Assembly: GCA_036245525.1 (NCBI GenBank)
Contig: BTPG01000002.1
Span: 168,746,625 to 168,810,624, forward strand
Direction: 5' to 3'
From: Semisulcospira habei
Lineage: Eukaryota > Mollusca > Gastropoda > Semisulcospiridae
DNA length: 64,000 bases
The position numbers and the translations under genes are program-made. Of this stretch, positions 20,484 to 33,399 are shown piece after piece (position 1 is the stretch's first letter; each line of letters opens with the position of its first letter). Under the pieces are notes generated by a model. The model saw only the letters and a list, made by a program, of their open reading frames with translations. It searched no databases and was not told where the DNA came from.

Positions 20484-21399
20484 CACATGAGACTCGTTTC
20501 ACCGGGACACGGCCTCGAGAGATGACCACTTTTCCACCCTCCGACAGCCCAGAGTGGAAACACGACGGACGGACGAACCAGATGCCAGGGCTCGATCCTC
20601 GCCTAGATCACAGGTTAGTGGAGACATTCCGATCTCTTCCACTGTGTTAGTTCAGTAGACCCAGCCCACTATCAAGACGCAACCCGGAGAGACGACGACC
20701 GTCGCCTCGTCGGGTTTCTGGTCGCCGCTACCGCTCTCAGGCGGGTAACCCTTCGGACTCGAGTGGTTACACTGATACACGCAGAGACTGCTTACGGCGG
20801 ACCAGTTCTGTGGGGCCAAGGCGACATGCAGAAGCGGCCACGTACTGGGAGTCGCACGGTTTGCCACGAGACTCGTCCACTCCCGCCGGGACAATGACGT
20901 CACGGGCCAGTTAGCTACTGTCGCATACTAACGCGGAGGGCCCTCCTAAGGTTCCCCTTACCGTGACGAAAGGAGAGGCACGCCCAGACCCACTGACGGC
21001 GGGTACTGCCCTAGAGACGACAGCTCGGCCTCAGGTCAGTGACGACTGGGTTGTGAGAGCATATATTTTGCGGTAGCGTGCAAGATTGGGGTTCGTTTGT
21101 TGTCGTTTTAGGGCACCTAGTGCCTTTCTTTCAAGCTAGGCGTTTTAACCCTTTTGCCACAGGTGTTAAAATGTTGCATTCCCAGCTGCGCAGCGGTTTC
21201 GCCAGACCGCTGGGGCGCAACACCTCTTATCCTTAAAGGGGCTATAACCCTGGAACCACTGAACCGATTACTTCAGTTTTGAGAAAATGGAGATGAGACA
21301 CAGAGTGGTATTCTGACTCTCATAGTTCAATTTAATGCAAATACCTTGATTTATCCCTGAAAGGGCAATTACAATCACATAAAACTCTTTCAATAAGCA

Positions 21400-23700
21400 T
21401 TAATTAATTAATTTATTATTATGATTATGATTATTTGGGGCGCCCTCGCCCGGGCTATACACGCGTTGGCGCCATCTCCCTTCGTGGTTACACCGGCACT
21501 TTCTACGGCTTGCGGAACCGCAAGTGCTACAGGACCGCTGCACTTCACACGACAAGATCCCGACTCAGTGATGTTGGGACACGCCTCGCCCCGACCGTGC
21601 AGACGAGAGCCCGCTCTACATGCAGTGCAGAGAGACGACTTCACGATGGGATTCCGTTCCAGGCAATAGGTCACAATCTTTCAGTTCGCCTGACTTCGGA
21701 AGCTTGTGCTCACTACACAGAGACCAGGGGTACGAGAGGAACAGGAGACGACGTCCCAGTTCCGTTGGGTCGCTACACATCGGGAAGACAGGCGCTCCGA
21801 AGTATCTTCGTCGCCGTTCGAGTTCGTGGGACCGGCCCTCTGAGGCTACGCTGTCCCTTCCAAGTGCTGGGTCCACCTTCGTTGGATCGCCGCCGCCCGG
21901 GGTTCCCCGGACTTCGGAGCAGTTAGACATCCCTTCTCCTGCGTGCGGGACAGACGACTTTTCCGCTGGATTCCAGAGGACGTCGTTCGCCGTGGCTGGG
22001 CGATGATAGCTACTCCACGTCGCTACGCTCGCGGTTCCGAGAAATCTTGGATTCGCCGCCTTCTGCCTGGAGATAGAGGAGGGAGCCTCCTCGGGCTTTA
22101 GACGAAGCAGGTCCCCTCATCGCGTCCAAGCATTTCAAGGCCCTTCCTCATCCGTTCGGGTGCCGGATTCTTGTCGCCGGCTTCTGTCTCCGCTTCAGGG
22201 CGCCGGGGGTGGCACTGGTGGCTTCAACTTTGTGATCCTACTTCTCTTCCGCTGCCAACGCTTCGCTGCGGCTACAGACTGTGATCTGATGATTCGAGAT
22301 ACCGTCCTGCACACTTTCTCGCGGCCGACCGAGTTGAAGAGTCGGCCACGCAGGGCACCGCACGATGGACAACTTCCCTGGCCCCCCTGGCAGTCCGACA
22401 AGGAGGCTAACAAGGACTCTGGCACAGCCAATACACGCTGCTTACACCGCTGGATGTAGCAGTCTTACAGGAACACTGATGCAGGACAGGCACGCGGTCA
22501 TCGCGGACCGTCGGACAGTTTTGGCAGGGACCACTCTTCTGCGGAGGCGCAGTTCTTCTGCTGCACCGGATTGGTGGCTTACATCCGAGGGACGGAGGCG
22601 ACGTTTTGTGACGCCGACGACACAGTCCCGGGAACGTCAGGGGCAGCATTCTCCAGGCGTGCGATTGATGACTACCAAGTAGCAGTCTACCTTCATAGAG
22701 GTCAGCGCGGGTTGAGGACTGGTCCGACCGACCTCACTGCACGGGCCGACTTCGGTCTACATCGGGGGTAACGCACACAGTTCAGATTAAGCCCCTGCTG
22801 AGACGAGTTCTTGGCTCGTCGTATCCTTCTTCCGGCGGGGTGCTACCCTCCACTTCGCATTGGCCTAGCCGTGGTCAGCGGCGACCAAGCACTACGGTCT
22901 TCTTCTTCTAAGATGACAGCTTTGGGACCTAGCGGAAGCGTTCGTTTGCCTGGGTGGAGACGACTTGGAGTTCCGGCATGCTGCGGCGCCTGACTGGAGC
23001 GGATGGACTTGCCCTCGATAGCTCCTTGTGAAGTTACCCGCTCGGCACTGGAGATCCTGCGGCCGGGGGCGCAAGTACCGGGAGTTAGACGTGACGACAG
23101 CATGGCAAAAATTAGTTCCCGACAGGTGGTTGGAGCTCAGTTCCGCGGCAGTATGGTCGACTCTTCTCGTACACTAGTCGGTGGATATGGTGCACGATCT
23201 TCGTTCTATCGACTCGACACAAGTGCCTCGACATCTTGCCAGATGCTAGAAAGACTTGAGAGCAGCGGTGCGTCTCCAGGACTTTGGGACAACTCGAGGT
23301 TCGAAGTCCTAACCAGTTGGCAAGCCGGGCGGTAGGCTGGGATTCTGCCCTCTTCGCCGTCGACTAGGCTGCCTACGCTACGGGACAGGTACTACGTGTT
23401 TCTTCGCATGGATCCCGTCGAGGATGGAGTGCGTGGTCGTCCTGTTCGAGTGGGCCTCCCAGTAGGACGGGAGCAGGGCAGACTAGCAGCGACTATCATT
23501 ACCTTCTTCAGTTCGCTTAGGACTCATGACATGCTAGGGGATCGCCGTTCAACCTGACACCTCTTCTGCTTGGAGAAGGAGGGTGTAATTATGGGAGATG
23601 CGAGTGCGCTTGAGGCCGGCGGCGCGGGGAGGCGTCGCTGTGGCCAGATCTTTTAACTTCACTGCTCGCCATCGAGATTGAATGCTGCGTTATACGCGTG
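21400..23700 (+). pseudogene. DIRS copy 3 RT and RNase H region, heavily decayed
   Basis: By position this must hold reverse transcriptase and RNase H. Only scattered similarity remains in short ORFs and no catalytic box can be read with confidence. Base composition matches the flanking recombinase part. Confidence 0.5.
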
Positions 23701-23879
23701 GTTGTCCGACATTCCCTTTGTTGCAGGTTTGCGGAGGTAGTTGGGCGTTTTCCTGGCTTGGGGTGCTTGTCTCTTCACCAGTCGAGGTCAGCTCGTTACC
23801 ACATGCCCCCCCTCTGCAGCTCTCCACTACTCGCACGAGGCTCTAGCAACTGGAACAGCCGCCATAACAGCCGGGCCCT

Positions 23880-25159
23880 GAACTCTTCCGACACACCTGG
23901 AGATTGTGCAGCAAGCCCTCTACCACAGAGGCTTCCCTAGGGCGGCCATGGATGCTACCGAGACAACCCGCAGACCCTCAACCGTTCGAGTTGCGAGGGA
24001 AGACGACGAGCGCTGGGTGACGGGACTGACGACAGCCTTCTTTCCCTCCGGACTTGGCGAAGCCCCTGCTGACGGAATGCTTCCTCGGGCTATTCAGCGC
24101 CCAGGGACGGTCTCCTTTCACTGTTCGGGACTATCTCACCATGATCGCCGACACCTACAGGTGTTTACGCTCATCAGACCCGGGTGGCTGTAAGACCTCG
24201 CATTTCGGAGGCTCTCTTCGGTCTGGATGCCCAACACTGCTTCGCGTGGGCCAAGAGTGATCTACCTTGGGGGCTTACGTGGTCTCAACCCCGTCCTTGG
24301 AACCCGGCACATGACGCGCTTGACGGATGTATCTAGGAAGAAGTGCTTCCTGGCGGTCCTTGACTCAACCTCCAGGGTCAGTACACTACGCGTGCTGCCC
24401 ACACACCCAGATTGCTTGCAGTGCCAGACAACCGGCTTCATGCTACTGCTACCTGAACATCTTCCTGGACAAGAGGCGGCCTCCCTGACGGCGACAGATG
24501 TTTCGCCCTGCGTGTGTACGGACTCCACCCGGGAGAACAGACTTAAGGCCCCGGTGAGAACCTTACATGTGGCCTAGCCACCTCTTCCAGGACCAGTGAA
24601 CGTACGCGCTGGTGTCACGCACGGGTTGCTGTCAGGTACGGACAGAAGGCGCCGTGCAACTGCTAACGTTACCAGCCTTCGGGGCCAAGTAGTGGTCGCC
24701 TTGGCTGTCATACCGCTGATGACTTTCCGCCCTTACGAGTGTCAGACTCCACTCGGTAGACCAGACAATAGGAACTGGTGAGAGCCTTACGTGTGGGCCT
24801 GCGCCGGACCAAGCTTGCGCAGAGGACGCACACACCTGTTTCTCCCTTTGTCCCCAGGTAGACGTGACATCTCAGCCCAGACCTGCTCCTCCTGGTTCCG
24901 GGGAGTGATCCGCCCGGCCTTCCAGGACCTCGACCTGATGCAGCCACATGTTGAACATCGAGGCGCACGTGGTCAGAGCCTTGGCCGCAAGTCCCGCTTC
25001 GACAGCACCGGTGCAGTCAAGGACTTTGTGGCGGCTATGAGAGGGCGAGCAGAGACCACTTTCGCCCGCTTCTACCTGAGGGACCTCTCCACCCAGCGGC
25101 AGAACCTCTCGCTGGTGGGAGACATCACTACAGAGCAACACTCCCTCCCGGCGCCCTAG
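23880..25159 (+). pseudogene. DIRS copy 3 tyrosine recombinase, broken
   Basis: Recognisable parts are SPFTVRDYLTMIADTYRCL (core-binding, about 24110-24170), RKKCFLAVLDSTSRVSTLRV with the first catalytic Arg (about 24330-24390), HLFLPLSPGRRDISAQTC, an HxxR motif written HVVRA in frame near 24966, and RAETTFARFYLRDLSTQRQN with the nucleophile Tyr (about 25047-25105). Frameshifts and stops separate them. The motif set and order match copies 1 and 2. Confidence 0.75.
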
Positions 25160-25266
25160 GCGCCGCAGGTATCTTAACTAAAATTATCGGGAGTTTGCTC
25201 CGGGAGAGCGGGTCTGAGGGTTGGTCGGTTGGCAGGAGGGGCGTTTTTTCGGCACCCACCTCCTCT

Positions 25267-25372
25267 TCGGAATTCCACAATGTCATACCATCGGTAATGT
25301 GTTTTGAGAAAACAAATGAATTTTTCATTAAAATGCATTTTTTTGAAAAATACTTACCGATGGTATGACTCG
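25267..25372. repeat. DIRS copy 3 internal complementary region
   Basis: The first part (TTCCACAATGTCATACCATC to GAGAAAAC) is the exact reverse complement of the left terminus at 19237-19277. The second part (AAATGAATTTTTCATTAAAA to GATGGTATGAC) is the reverse complement of the right terminus. The junction GAAAAC|AAATG defines the two element ends. Confidence 0.9.
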
Positions 25373-25408
25373 AAGGACCCTCCCACCTACCCCGCTTGCC
25401 TCAAGTGC

Positions 25409-25600
25409 GCTAAGGAACTAAACTGAGGGATGACGGGTATTCTCGTACCGGGTGGGAATAAGGGGAGACTATTCAGGCCATGACCTGGTCTATGGCGCTC
25501 CACTCCTGCCAACACCCCCTTATACGGACACAACCAAATTTTGGCTAAAATTAGGCTAGCTAAGGGCTTTTCCACAATGTCATACCATCGGTAAGTATTT
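25409..25600 (-). repeat. DIRS copy 3 right inverted terminal repeat
   Basis: Reverse complement of 19251-19440, including AACTGAGGGATGACGGGTAT and GCTAGCTAAGGGCTTTTCC. Confidence 0.85.
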
Positions 25601-25634
25601 TTCAAAAAAATGCATTTTAATGAAAAATTCATTT

Positions 25635-26362
25635 TTCACAAAAACTGTTTTTCTGAAATACTGTTTTTAACTACGAACCCAAACTTGGTGCATAGATACC
25701 TGATGGTAAGACCTATTTATGCATACTAGCTTGTATGACCCCACATATAGGTCAAGGGTCACGAGGTCAGCAAATGTGTGAAAAATGCCAATTTTGGATA
25801 GAATTGTAGTTTTTATCAATGTTTGTGCAAACTTGTCAACCAGATTTGGCACAAAGGTAGCTGATGATGAGACCTTCCTATGTATACTAATTTAATTGAC
25901 CTATCACAAAGGTCAAAGTCAGAGGGGGTCGCAGAAATAGGTTTATAAAAAAAATGATATTTTAACAAAAACTGCTTTTTCTCAAATGCTATTTTCAACT
26001 TCCAAAATGGTACCTAGATACCTGATGGTAAGACCTATCTATGCATGCTAATTTGGATGACCCCTCGGGAAGGTCAAAGGTCTCAAGAGGTTGGTAAACA
26101 TGTGAAAAATGCCAGTTTTTGTTGGAATTGTAGTTTTTATCATTTTTTTCAAAACTTGTCAATCAAATTTGACATCAAGGTAGCTAATGGCAAGACATTT
26201 CTATGCATACAAATTCAGTCAACCCATGGCAACAGTCAAGGGTCATGGTTGACTGATGTGAAAAATTCTTAAAATTTGAGAAAACATGCATTTCGCTTAA
26301 AAATCACACGTGGATCAGTCAGACTGGAACACGTGAGCCATAAGGGCTATGCCTTTCTTGTA
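25635..26362 (+). repeat. Dispersed repeat T, right part
   Basis: Four diverged units follow the DIRS right end, each with a CTATGCATACTAA-like box. The last ends ACGTGAGCCATAAGGGCTAT plus GCCTTTCTTG. With 19000-19236 it makes one T copy split by DIRS copy 3. Confidence 0.75.
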
Positions 26363-26479
26363 TTTTCTTTAGATCTCATTCACACCTCAGGACTCTCATT
26401 ACCTGCACATTTTGTAGGTCCTGCAGACATGGTGCTAGAAATATGCACAATTTCCAAATGTCAGATCCTCATGAGCCGC

Positions 26480-26660
26480 CATGGTTTCCAAAAGTTTAGA
26501 GGTGTCGCTTATCAACACGATGTACCAGTTCCAGGAGATGAATTGCCCATGATAATTCGAGGATAGTGCCAGATTAGCTCTCGTCTAGCTAGTCAGGCAC
26601 TGCCCTTGAATTATGGGCAATTCATCTCCTGCTGTAGTGCATTGGAGCTGAGTGGGTTAA
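26480..26660. mobile_element. Palindromic MITE, family B (degenerate)
   Basis: The hairpin GATAATTCGAGGATAGTGCC...GGCACTGCCCTTGAATTATG lies at about 26550-26610, flanked by GGAGATGAATTG and CATCTCCTGC. The right end GAGTGGGTTAA joins the next MITE through a shared TTAA. Confidence 0.68.
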
Positions 26661-26879
26661 CCCTTATCATTCGGAATACACCAGTGTGTGAAATAAGTTT
26701 GACTAAATAGTTCAGGGGTAGTACCAGAATAGCTTGGCGCCTCTAGGCGCCAAGCTATTCTGGCACTACCCTTGAACTAAAGCCATTGGTCTATATCCTT
26801 ATCTGTTAATATTATAATGTAGCTTGCATGTGGCAGTGTACAAATTTGAAGCTTTTAGCGTCAGTATGATATGGGTTAA
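26657..26879. mobile_element. Palindromic TTAA MITE, family A
   Basis: It runs from TTAACCCTTATCATTCGGAA to GTATGATATGGGTTAA and is nearly the same as the unit at 18233. The hairpin centre is at about 26742. Confidence 0.8.
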
Positions 26880-27346
26880 TAAACATGTACATGTACCGAG
26901 AACTAGTCTTTCCAGATTGTACAGATGTAAAGCAGGGACACCATGCTGGACTTGCATCTTTGATGTGTGTTGTACATTTGCGCATTAGAAACTCCCATTA
27001 GTTTGTTTTTGACATGAAATTGTATTGAAATATTTTGCTGAAGAGTTGTGCAATGTCTACATAGGATTTCAGCTTGCTGCTTTTGGGGGATTAGACAACT
27101 GAATGCAGATGTAAAATTGTTCATGGCTGCCTTTCATTCTGATTTTTAAGCGTTTTATGCCTCCACAGATGTAACATATACATGAGACGTAACTGCAAGG
27201 CTTTTACACAGATCCTGGATGTGATTGCAGTGTGTGTGGATGTTCTGTTTCGGATTGCAGGTTGGGTGGGATGGAAGTAGCAGTGGTTTTTAAAAGCGGA
27301 TGCAGGCACAGGTTGCGCTTTTGAAATCATTGTAAGTTCCGCGTGA
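26880..27346. other. Unannotated intergenic sequence
   Basis: A/T-rich, no supported gene. Short minus-strand ORFs (69-73 codons) lack any recognisable domain. Confidence 0.4.
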
Positions 27347-27503
27347 AAGGTCCCCAGCTGTCAGGGGAAGGTGGATGCAAAAGTGGTTTCAGCAAGAGGC
27401 GTAGATCACGATGAGCCCCCGCAATTGCGGGGGCTCATCGTGATCTACGCCTCTTTGCTGAAACCACTTTTGCATCCACCTTCCTCCGACAGCTGGGGAC
27501 CTT
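27347..27503. mobile_element. Near-perfect 76-bp-arm hairpin, MITE family C core
   Basis: The left arm (AAGGTCCCCAGCTGTC onward to GAGCCCCCGC) and the right arm (GCGGGGGCTCATCG onward to CAGCTGGGGACCTT) are complementary with about three differences and a 4-base AATT loop at 27423-27426. A transcript would form a long stable hairpin. Confidence 0.82.
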
Positions 27504-27738
27504 CGGGTGGTGTTCAATTTTTTTCCGGCAGTCAAGGGTTCATTCCACTAGCCTTGTCATGCAACAGTTCAGCTAGAGAAATATTAACAGACAGGTCGAG
27601 ACTAGTGCCAGAGTATGTTTGCATCTTTGAGTACCAGGCTTGCGCTGTCACCATTTGTCACCTGAAACTCCCAATTGAAGAATCTCAGCATAGAGGCTTG
27701 GCTTGTTTATTCACTTGTGTTTTGACGTGAACAGTGGA

Positions 27739-27792
27739 TTAACTCATTTGCAGCCAGCTGCATCTGGATGTGGCTGGCCACGAATGAGTTAA
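27739..27792. mobile_element. 54-bp TTAA palindrome, family F
   Basis: TTAACTCATTTGCAGCCAGC faces GCTGGCCACGAATGAGTTAA. Both ends are TTAA. Confidence 0.68.
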
Positions 27793-28254
27793 TGCCTGGA
27801 CAAACAAGCGATCGCTTGTTGATCCGCGCTTTAACGCACTGTTTTCATTGAAACGTGCACTTTTAACCTACAGTGTACGATTTCCGAACGCCGTTCAATC
27901 TCATCATATGGATCTGATCACTGCCAGCAAGACAAACAGCACCTGCACTTGCACCTGAAAGTGCAAGTGTAGGTGCTAATGAGAATGTGCCGTCAGAGGA
28001 GTTGTATCCGGAGAAATGTGTTTGTGATTTTGCATGAGATTTTGTGAGCATTTTTTAGACATTTACAGTGACTGTTTTTTCGCACATAGCTGTGATTTCA
28101 TTATTTTTTGTGTTATTTAGTCACGTCACCCACCACCAGCTTCCAACTTTATAAGCTGATAAGAATTCTATTGTTTGTACATGGTATATTAACTATTAAC
28201 TCCTTTCTTCATGCAACTGGTATACAGTACCGAAAGCTGCATGCTCAAAGTGGG
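27793..28254. other. Unannotated intergenic sequence with a short palindrome
   Basis: A small inverted repeat around GCACTTGCACCTGAAAGTGC (about 27948-27972) is the only structure noticed. Confidence 0.4.
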
Positions 28255-28350
28255 TTAACCCTTTGGCTGTCAGTAATGGCTTTTGTCATGTTGATCTTGC
28301 ATGAATCATTGTGACAAAGAAACACTACCAAAAGCCAACAGGCTAAGCTT
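28255..28350. mobile_element. TTAA MITE, family E
   Basis: It starts TTAACCCTTTGGCTGTCAGT and carries the complementary CCAAAAGCCAACAGGC near its right end. Related copies are at 11559-11631 and 56725-56815. Confidence 0.55.
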
Positions 28351-28562
28351 ATGGTCCCTTATACTGATAATTTGTTGTTTTTAACTCTTTAGCGGCAGAA
28401 TCGGTAATTAAACAATCGCTGCGCAAGAAAATCTTCTGTGTTGTTTTGTTGTGGTTTTGGTGATCTTTGGTTTGTTTTGGATTTTTTCTATTGTGTTGAT
28501 GTTTGCTTGTGTAGTACTCAAAAGTTGCTACATTAGGAATAGTTTTTTATGTTTTCTTTTGT

Positions 28563-28765
28563 TTAACCCATTTAGCCCCAGGACCCTGCAGCAGGAGATG
28601 GATTGATCATGATAATTCAAGGGTAGTGCCAGATGAGCTTGGTGCCTTCAGGCGCCAAGCTCATCTGGCACTACCCTTGAATTATCATGGATTCCATCTC
28701 CTACAACTGGTACATAGTCATTAGACAACGCCTTCAATTTTTGGGAAATGCGGCTGTGGGGTTAA
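28563..28765. mobile_element. Palindromic TTAA MITE, family B
   Basis: TTAACCCATTTAGCCCCAGG opens the unit. The hairpin TCAAGGGTAGTGCCAGATGA and its complement is centred near 28650, and the unit closes at GGCTGTGGGGTTAA. Confidence 0.78.
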
Positions 28766-29569
28766 GAGGGTTAGTTGCCATTCAGTAATGTCAATATGTG
28801 GAATTTTGTTGTTGAATAGACCATTTCATGTATTTGTGGAGTCAATCAGTACTTGTGTGTGTTTGGTGCATGTGTTCTAACCTGTCCATGAAAAGATGTT
28901 GTTCTCTCTTCTACAATAACATTGGGCTTTGTAGTATTTATGAAGAAGCGATTACCACAGTCTTTAGCCCATGAGACTGATTCAACTTTTTTTTTCTTTC
29001 TTTTTTGTTGTTTAAATCCCAGAAAGCTGAATTTCAGCTTCTTTGTTAAGACAAAACAGTCCTTAAGCCAGCCTGTTCCATCTGCGTGTGGTATAAATTG
29101 TCATGAACCCTTGCTTCCGCAGGGGTTCATGACAATTTGTGCCTCTTGTTAGCATAGGTAAACAAAAATTACATCCACAGATTGATTTACAGGTAGCTGG
29201 CGGACTGTTTTAAATCATTTAAAATTTGCTATCACCCATGTATTACTACAAATCATTCAATATGCCATAACCCCAAAACCCTAGAATGTTTTTAGTCACT
29301 GTCAACAGTGGCGTTCACTTCTGATCACAATCAGCAGTTCTAAACTCAACTGAACTGTAAGAACATATGAATCCTCCTACCACGTAAACAGAAGAAATAA
29401 AAAACCTGACAGATCCTCGACATTTACTTCATGGTCAAACCACAGGGCGAGTAATCGATGTTATGGCAAGGGATGTGCGCCCCTGACTCGCTGCGTCGAT
29501 AGTATCCTCTTGACGCTGCAGCTCGTGGGCACACAACACTTACCTAAACATAGGTTTTCTCTCGCCTCT
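28766..29569. other. Intergenic sequence with one short hairpin
   Basis: A hairpin of AATTGTCATGAACCC and its complement lies at 29096-29142, resembling the family C core. The remainder shows no gene. Confidence 0.45.
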
Positions 29570-29672
29570 GGGGCCAGTTGCATGAGTGAGCTTAGTCCTG
29601 TGCCAGCCACGATAGCTTAGTGCTTAGTGGCTGGCGCAGGACTAATCTCACTCATGCAACTGAGCTCTGGTG
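29570..29672. mobile_element. Hairpin MITE, family D
   Basis: Arms GGGCCAGTTGCATGAGTGAG and CTCACTCATGCAACTGAGCT flank inner arms CCTGTGCCAGCCAC / GTGGCTGGCGCAGG. A second copy lies at 34339-34452. Confidence 0.65.
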
Positions 29673-31240
29673 CTTTGCCTGCGATGAGCTGTTTTTGGTG
29701 AAGCGCTGCTTGACATGCTTGCGCTTGACCTGATCGATATAAGGTGGAAACACTTTACGCGGCCTGGCAAAAAATACTCGGTTTAAAATGCTATATCGAA
29801 CTCTCCCCCACACCCCTTCCGCTGCCATCTACGCGTGCGCCTCATGTACTGAAATGACTTGATCAGTAGAAATCGGTGATCATGCACGCACACAGTTAAC
29901 CCAAAAACAAAGAACGTGTTAGTTAACTCATTCGAACCGCCGCATATCCGTAGGCGCAACGTCAGTCTCCAAATGAGTTAATCCGCCACGGTTACACTGA
30001 CTACACAGTCATTACTACATGATGACTAATATAGCTGCGTGACTCAAAATTGCAAAAATTACGCGATAATAACGTGGACAGGGGTAAAGTACTCCGGCTC
30101 AGAAAGCAGAGGCGGATCAGTTACCTCCGGGAGGGGGGGGGGAGGCTTTCCTGGCATTGTGACAAAAACTTCTCCGCTATTGATGGCGGACACATTTTCA
30201 GTGGCAGGGACCCCAATGTGCAAAGACTGCGCGGGCCAACGGCGGCCGATATCAACACTGACTGAATGGAAGACCGTCCGTCACTCGCGGGACTGACGAA
30301 CAACGGGTTCCCACTCAAGTTATGTTATCACACGAAATCCATGATTGCGTCACTGCTATAAATACGGTAAAAATTTCATCCATGAGCCATCCAAATCCCA
30401 TCCGTCCATCTGAGACACCCCAGTAAGCAAAAATCCGCCTCGGGCCCACGACGGCTGTGCGTGGGCCCACTCAGCAGCCGTCCCGTGGGCCAGAAGACAC
30501 TGATTTTGCTACTGGGGTAGACCGTCCACACGACGCTTATACACTAGGCTCAGGGGCTCATGAGGATATATCTGCCTCCTGATGACCCGACGTCAGTTGC
30601 CAAAGACCTTTGCTTACTTGGATGGTGTAGACTGAGAATGCGTTTTCACAATACCTTCAAGTTTAATTCAAAATTCGTGGAATGCGCGTTTCAGTGTAGG
30701 CCGGAACCACTGATATACACAAAAGTCAGAATGGCGCGAGAGCGTGTGACAATCACAGGGGGCGGATCAGTTACCTTGATGGGAGGTGGGGGTGTTTTCC
30801 ATCTTTTTGTTTGGGACCCGCTTCAACCTGATACAAAAGGCTTCCCCAACGCTAGACCTTGCTTCCAGGGGCCGGAAAATCGAAAAGGTGTGTGTGTGTG
30901 TGGGGGGGGGGGGGGGACCAAACACACCGAAAAGGGACTTTGTTGTAGCATTTTAAAGAATTTGGGGTCTCTGTGCGGGGGGGGAGGGGGGGGGGGAGGA
31001 GTTCGCAACCCCTGTAGTATACTGTCAGTCTTTGAGCGGACTCAGTCTTTGACTTACGAGGTTTTATTTCAGGACATTCCCCTGGACTACTGAAATCTTC
31101 AGCTTTCTACCATGCTGAAGAGGTAAATCGAGGCAACCCGGCGGAGACTGGTTCAGTTCTCATAAACCCTTGCACATTACAGGGGGTGAAAATCTATGCC
31201 TCTTACAGATGTACCCAACTGAAGTTGATTTCCAAAACTG
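29673..31240. other. Intergenic sequence with G-runs; no supported gene
   Basis: A 49-bp family F palindrome lies at 29933-29981. The phrase GGCGGATCAGTTACCT occurs twice (about 30111 and 30761), each followed by a G-rich run, so the two places share a repeat. Poly-G tracts are at about 30130, 30902 and 30979. ORFs of up to 177 codons cross these runs and are low-complexity. Confidence 0.45.
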
Positions 31241-31249
31241 AGGCCATCG

Positions 31250-31318
31250 GGCCGATGTCAGCCGCTGTTGGCCGTGCGTGGGCCAATGGCGGCTCAGTGA
31301 CGTCGGCCTGATGGTCTT
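31250..31318. repeat. Imperfect GC-rich hairpin
   Basis: CATCGGGCCGATGTCAGCCG faces CGGCTCAGTGACGTCGGCC with a TTGGCC/GGCCAA inner stem. Confidence 0.5.
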
Positions 31319-31403
31319 TTGCGACGTGCGCAGGCCGACGGCCTTTCGCACATTGGCGTAGGTCTTTTGACTGCGGCTTTTATTATAAGGTAACATTTCG
31401 CTG

Positions 31404-31406
<3 letters not shown>

Positions 31407-31491
<85 letters not shown>
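31407..31491. repeat. (AT)n microsatellite
   Basis: About 42 perfect AT dinucleotides, followed by ACTTAAAATGTGAAGAAAGG, the same phrase that follows AT arrays at 36372 and 59565. Confidence 0.95.
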
Positions 31492-31836
<345 letters not shown>

Positions 31837-31879
31837 TTTACTTATAACAAAGGTGTCACCCAAAGCCAAAAAATGCACT

Positions 31880-32730
<851 letters not shown>

Positions 32731-32739
32731 CCAAGGGGG

Positions 32740-33370
32740 CGGGGGGGGGGGGGGGGGGGGGGGCTCTTCAGGTAGGCGGCATACGGCGTAACCTGAAAGT
32801 GCGGACCATGTAGGGGCACCGCCTCCGACACTTTATAAAATATAGAATTTATGCCGGGCAACCTTTAGTCACCGACTAAAAACGTCTTATACATACTTTT
32901 ATCCCTCCCCTCCCCCCAGCCCCCCCCCCCCCCCCTCACTTTTTTTCTCTCTCCCACCATGCTTAATTGCTAGTCCCCCGGCCCTAGTTGGTCGCGAGGA
33001 CAGTAAATTGGAAATAATGAATGCGGACCACGTCTGAAAGACCTTCATTGGCTTCCAATCCAATCGCAAGAAGTTTATGATTGCGACCCTTGCATACCGC
33101 CACTGACTTTGAGGCAGTCTTCCGTCCGTTATATACCTTTCCGCGCCACTGACCGTTCCGCGGGCCTCTCGCTCAGTCGCTCACTGCGTTCGATCGGGAC
33201 GGAGAGAAACTTCCGGCAAAGTCACTGAGTCCATCTCAAATTTGCCGGTGGACGCTCTTTCAGATGTACTGCTCCTTTAGTTTGGAATTCCTTACTGACT
33301 GAGCTGAGAAATGCGAACACTTCACCGCCCTTGACTCAGTGACGCAGTTCAACTGACTCGGCGAAGCAAA
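32740..33370. other. Region upstream of the CUB/lectin gene promoter
   Basis: A G-run (32740-32763) and C-runs (about 32915-32935) are followed by unremarkable sequence with moderate GC. A TATATA-like string occurs near 33131. No gene is supported. Confidence 0.4.
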
Positions 33371-33373
33371 AAC

Positions 33374-33380
33374 TATAAAA
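33374..33380 (+). promoter_or_regulatory. Candidate TATA box of the CUB/lectin gene
   Basis: TATAAAA lies about 25-30 bp before a plausible initiator-like TTTCAGTGT (about 33393-33401) and about 270 bp before a strong splice donor. Inferred from spacing only. Confidence 0.4.
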
Positions 33381-33399
33381 ACTCAGTACTTCTTTCAGT

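Larger units (their letters stand above)
19237..25634 (+). mobile_element. Structurally complete DIRS element, copy 3 (coding region decayed)
   Basis: The left end GTTTTCTCAAAACACATTAC and the right end ATGCATTTTAATGAAAAATT...CATTT both appear, reverse-complemented and joined head to tail, in the internal complementary region at 25267-25372. Long inverted terminal repeats of about 190 bp (19251-19440 and 25409-25600) are nearly perfect complements. Together these are the full DIRS structure, so both boundaries can be set to the base. Flanking repeat T is rejoined with no target duplication, as expected for tyrosine-recombinase integration. Terminal sequence differs from copies 1 and 2 (GTCATACCATCGG rather than AATGCCATCGG), so this is a sister family. 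Confidence 0.88.

Noticed and set aside
21400..23340. Overlapping ORFs of 60-163 codons as genes
   Set aside because: They lie in the decayed RT/RNase H part of DIRS copy 3, are in several frames and show no start or splice context.
11637..26362. Repeat T copies at 11637-12262 and 16867-17292 as a single copy split by DIRS copy 2
   Set aside because: Both parts contain the same internal units, so a simple insertion does not explain them; two copies or unit-number change is more likely.
30560..31093. 177-codon + strand ORF
   Set aside because: Crosses two poly-G runs encoding Gly stretches, with no domain or conserved splice sites.
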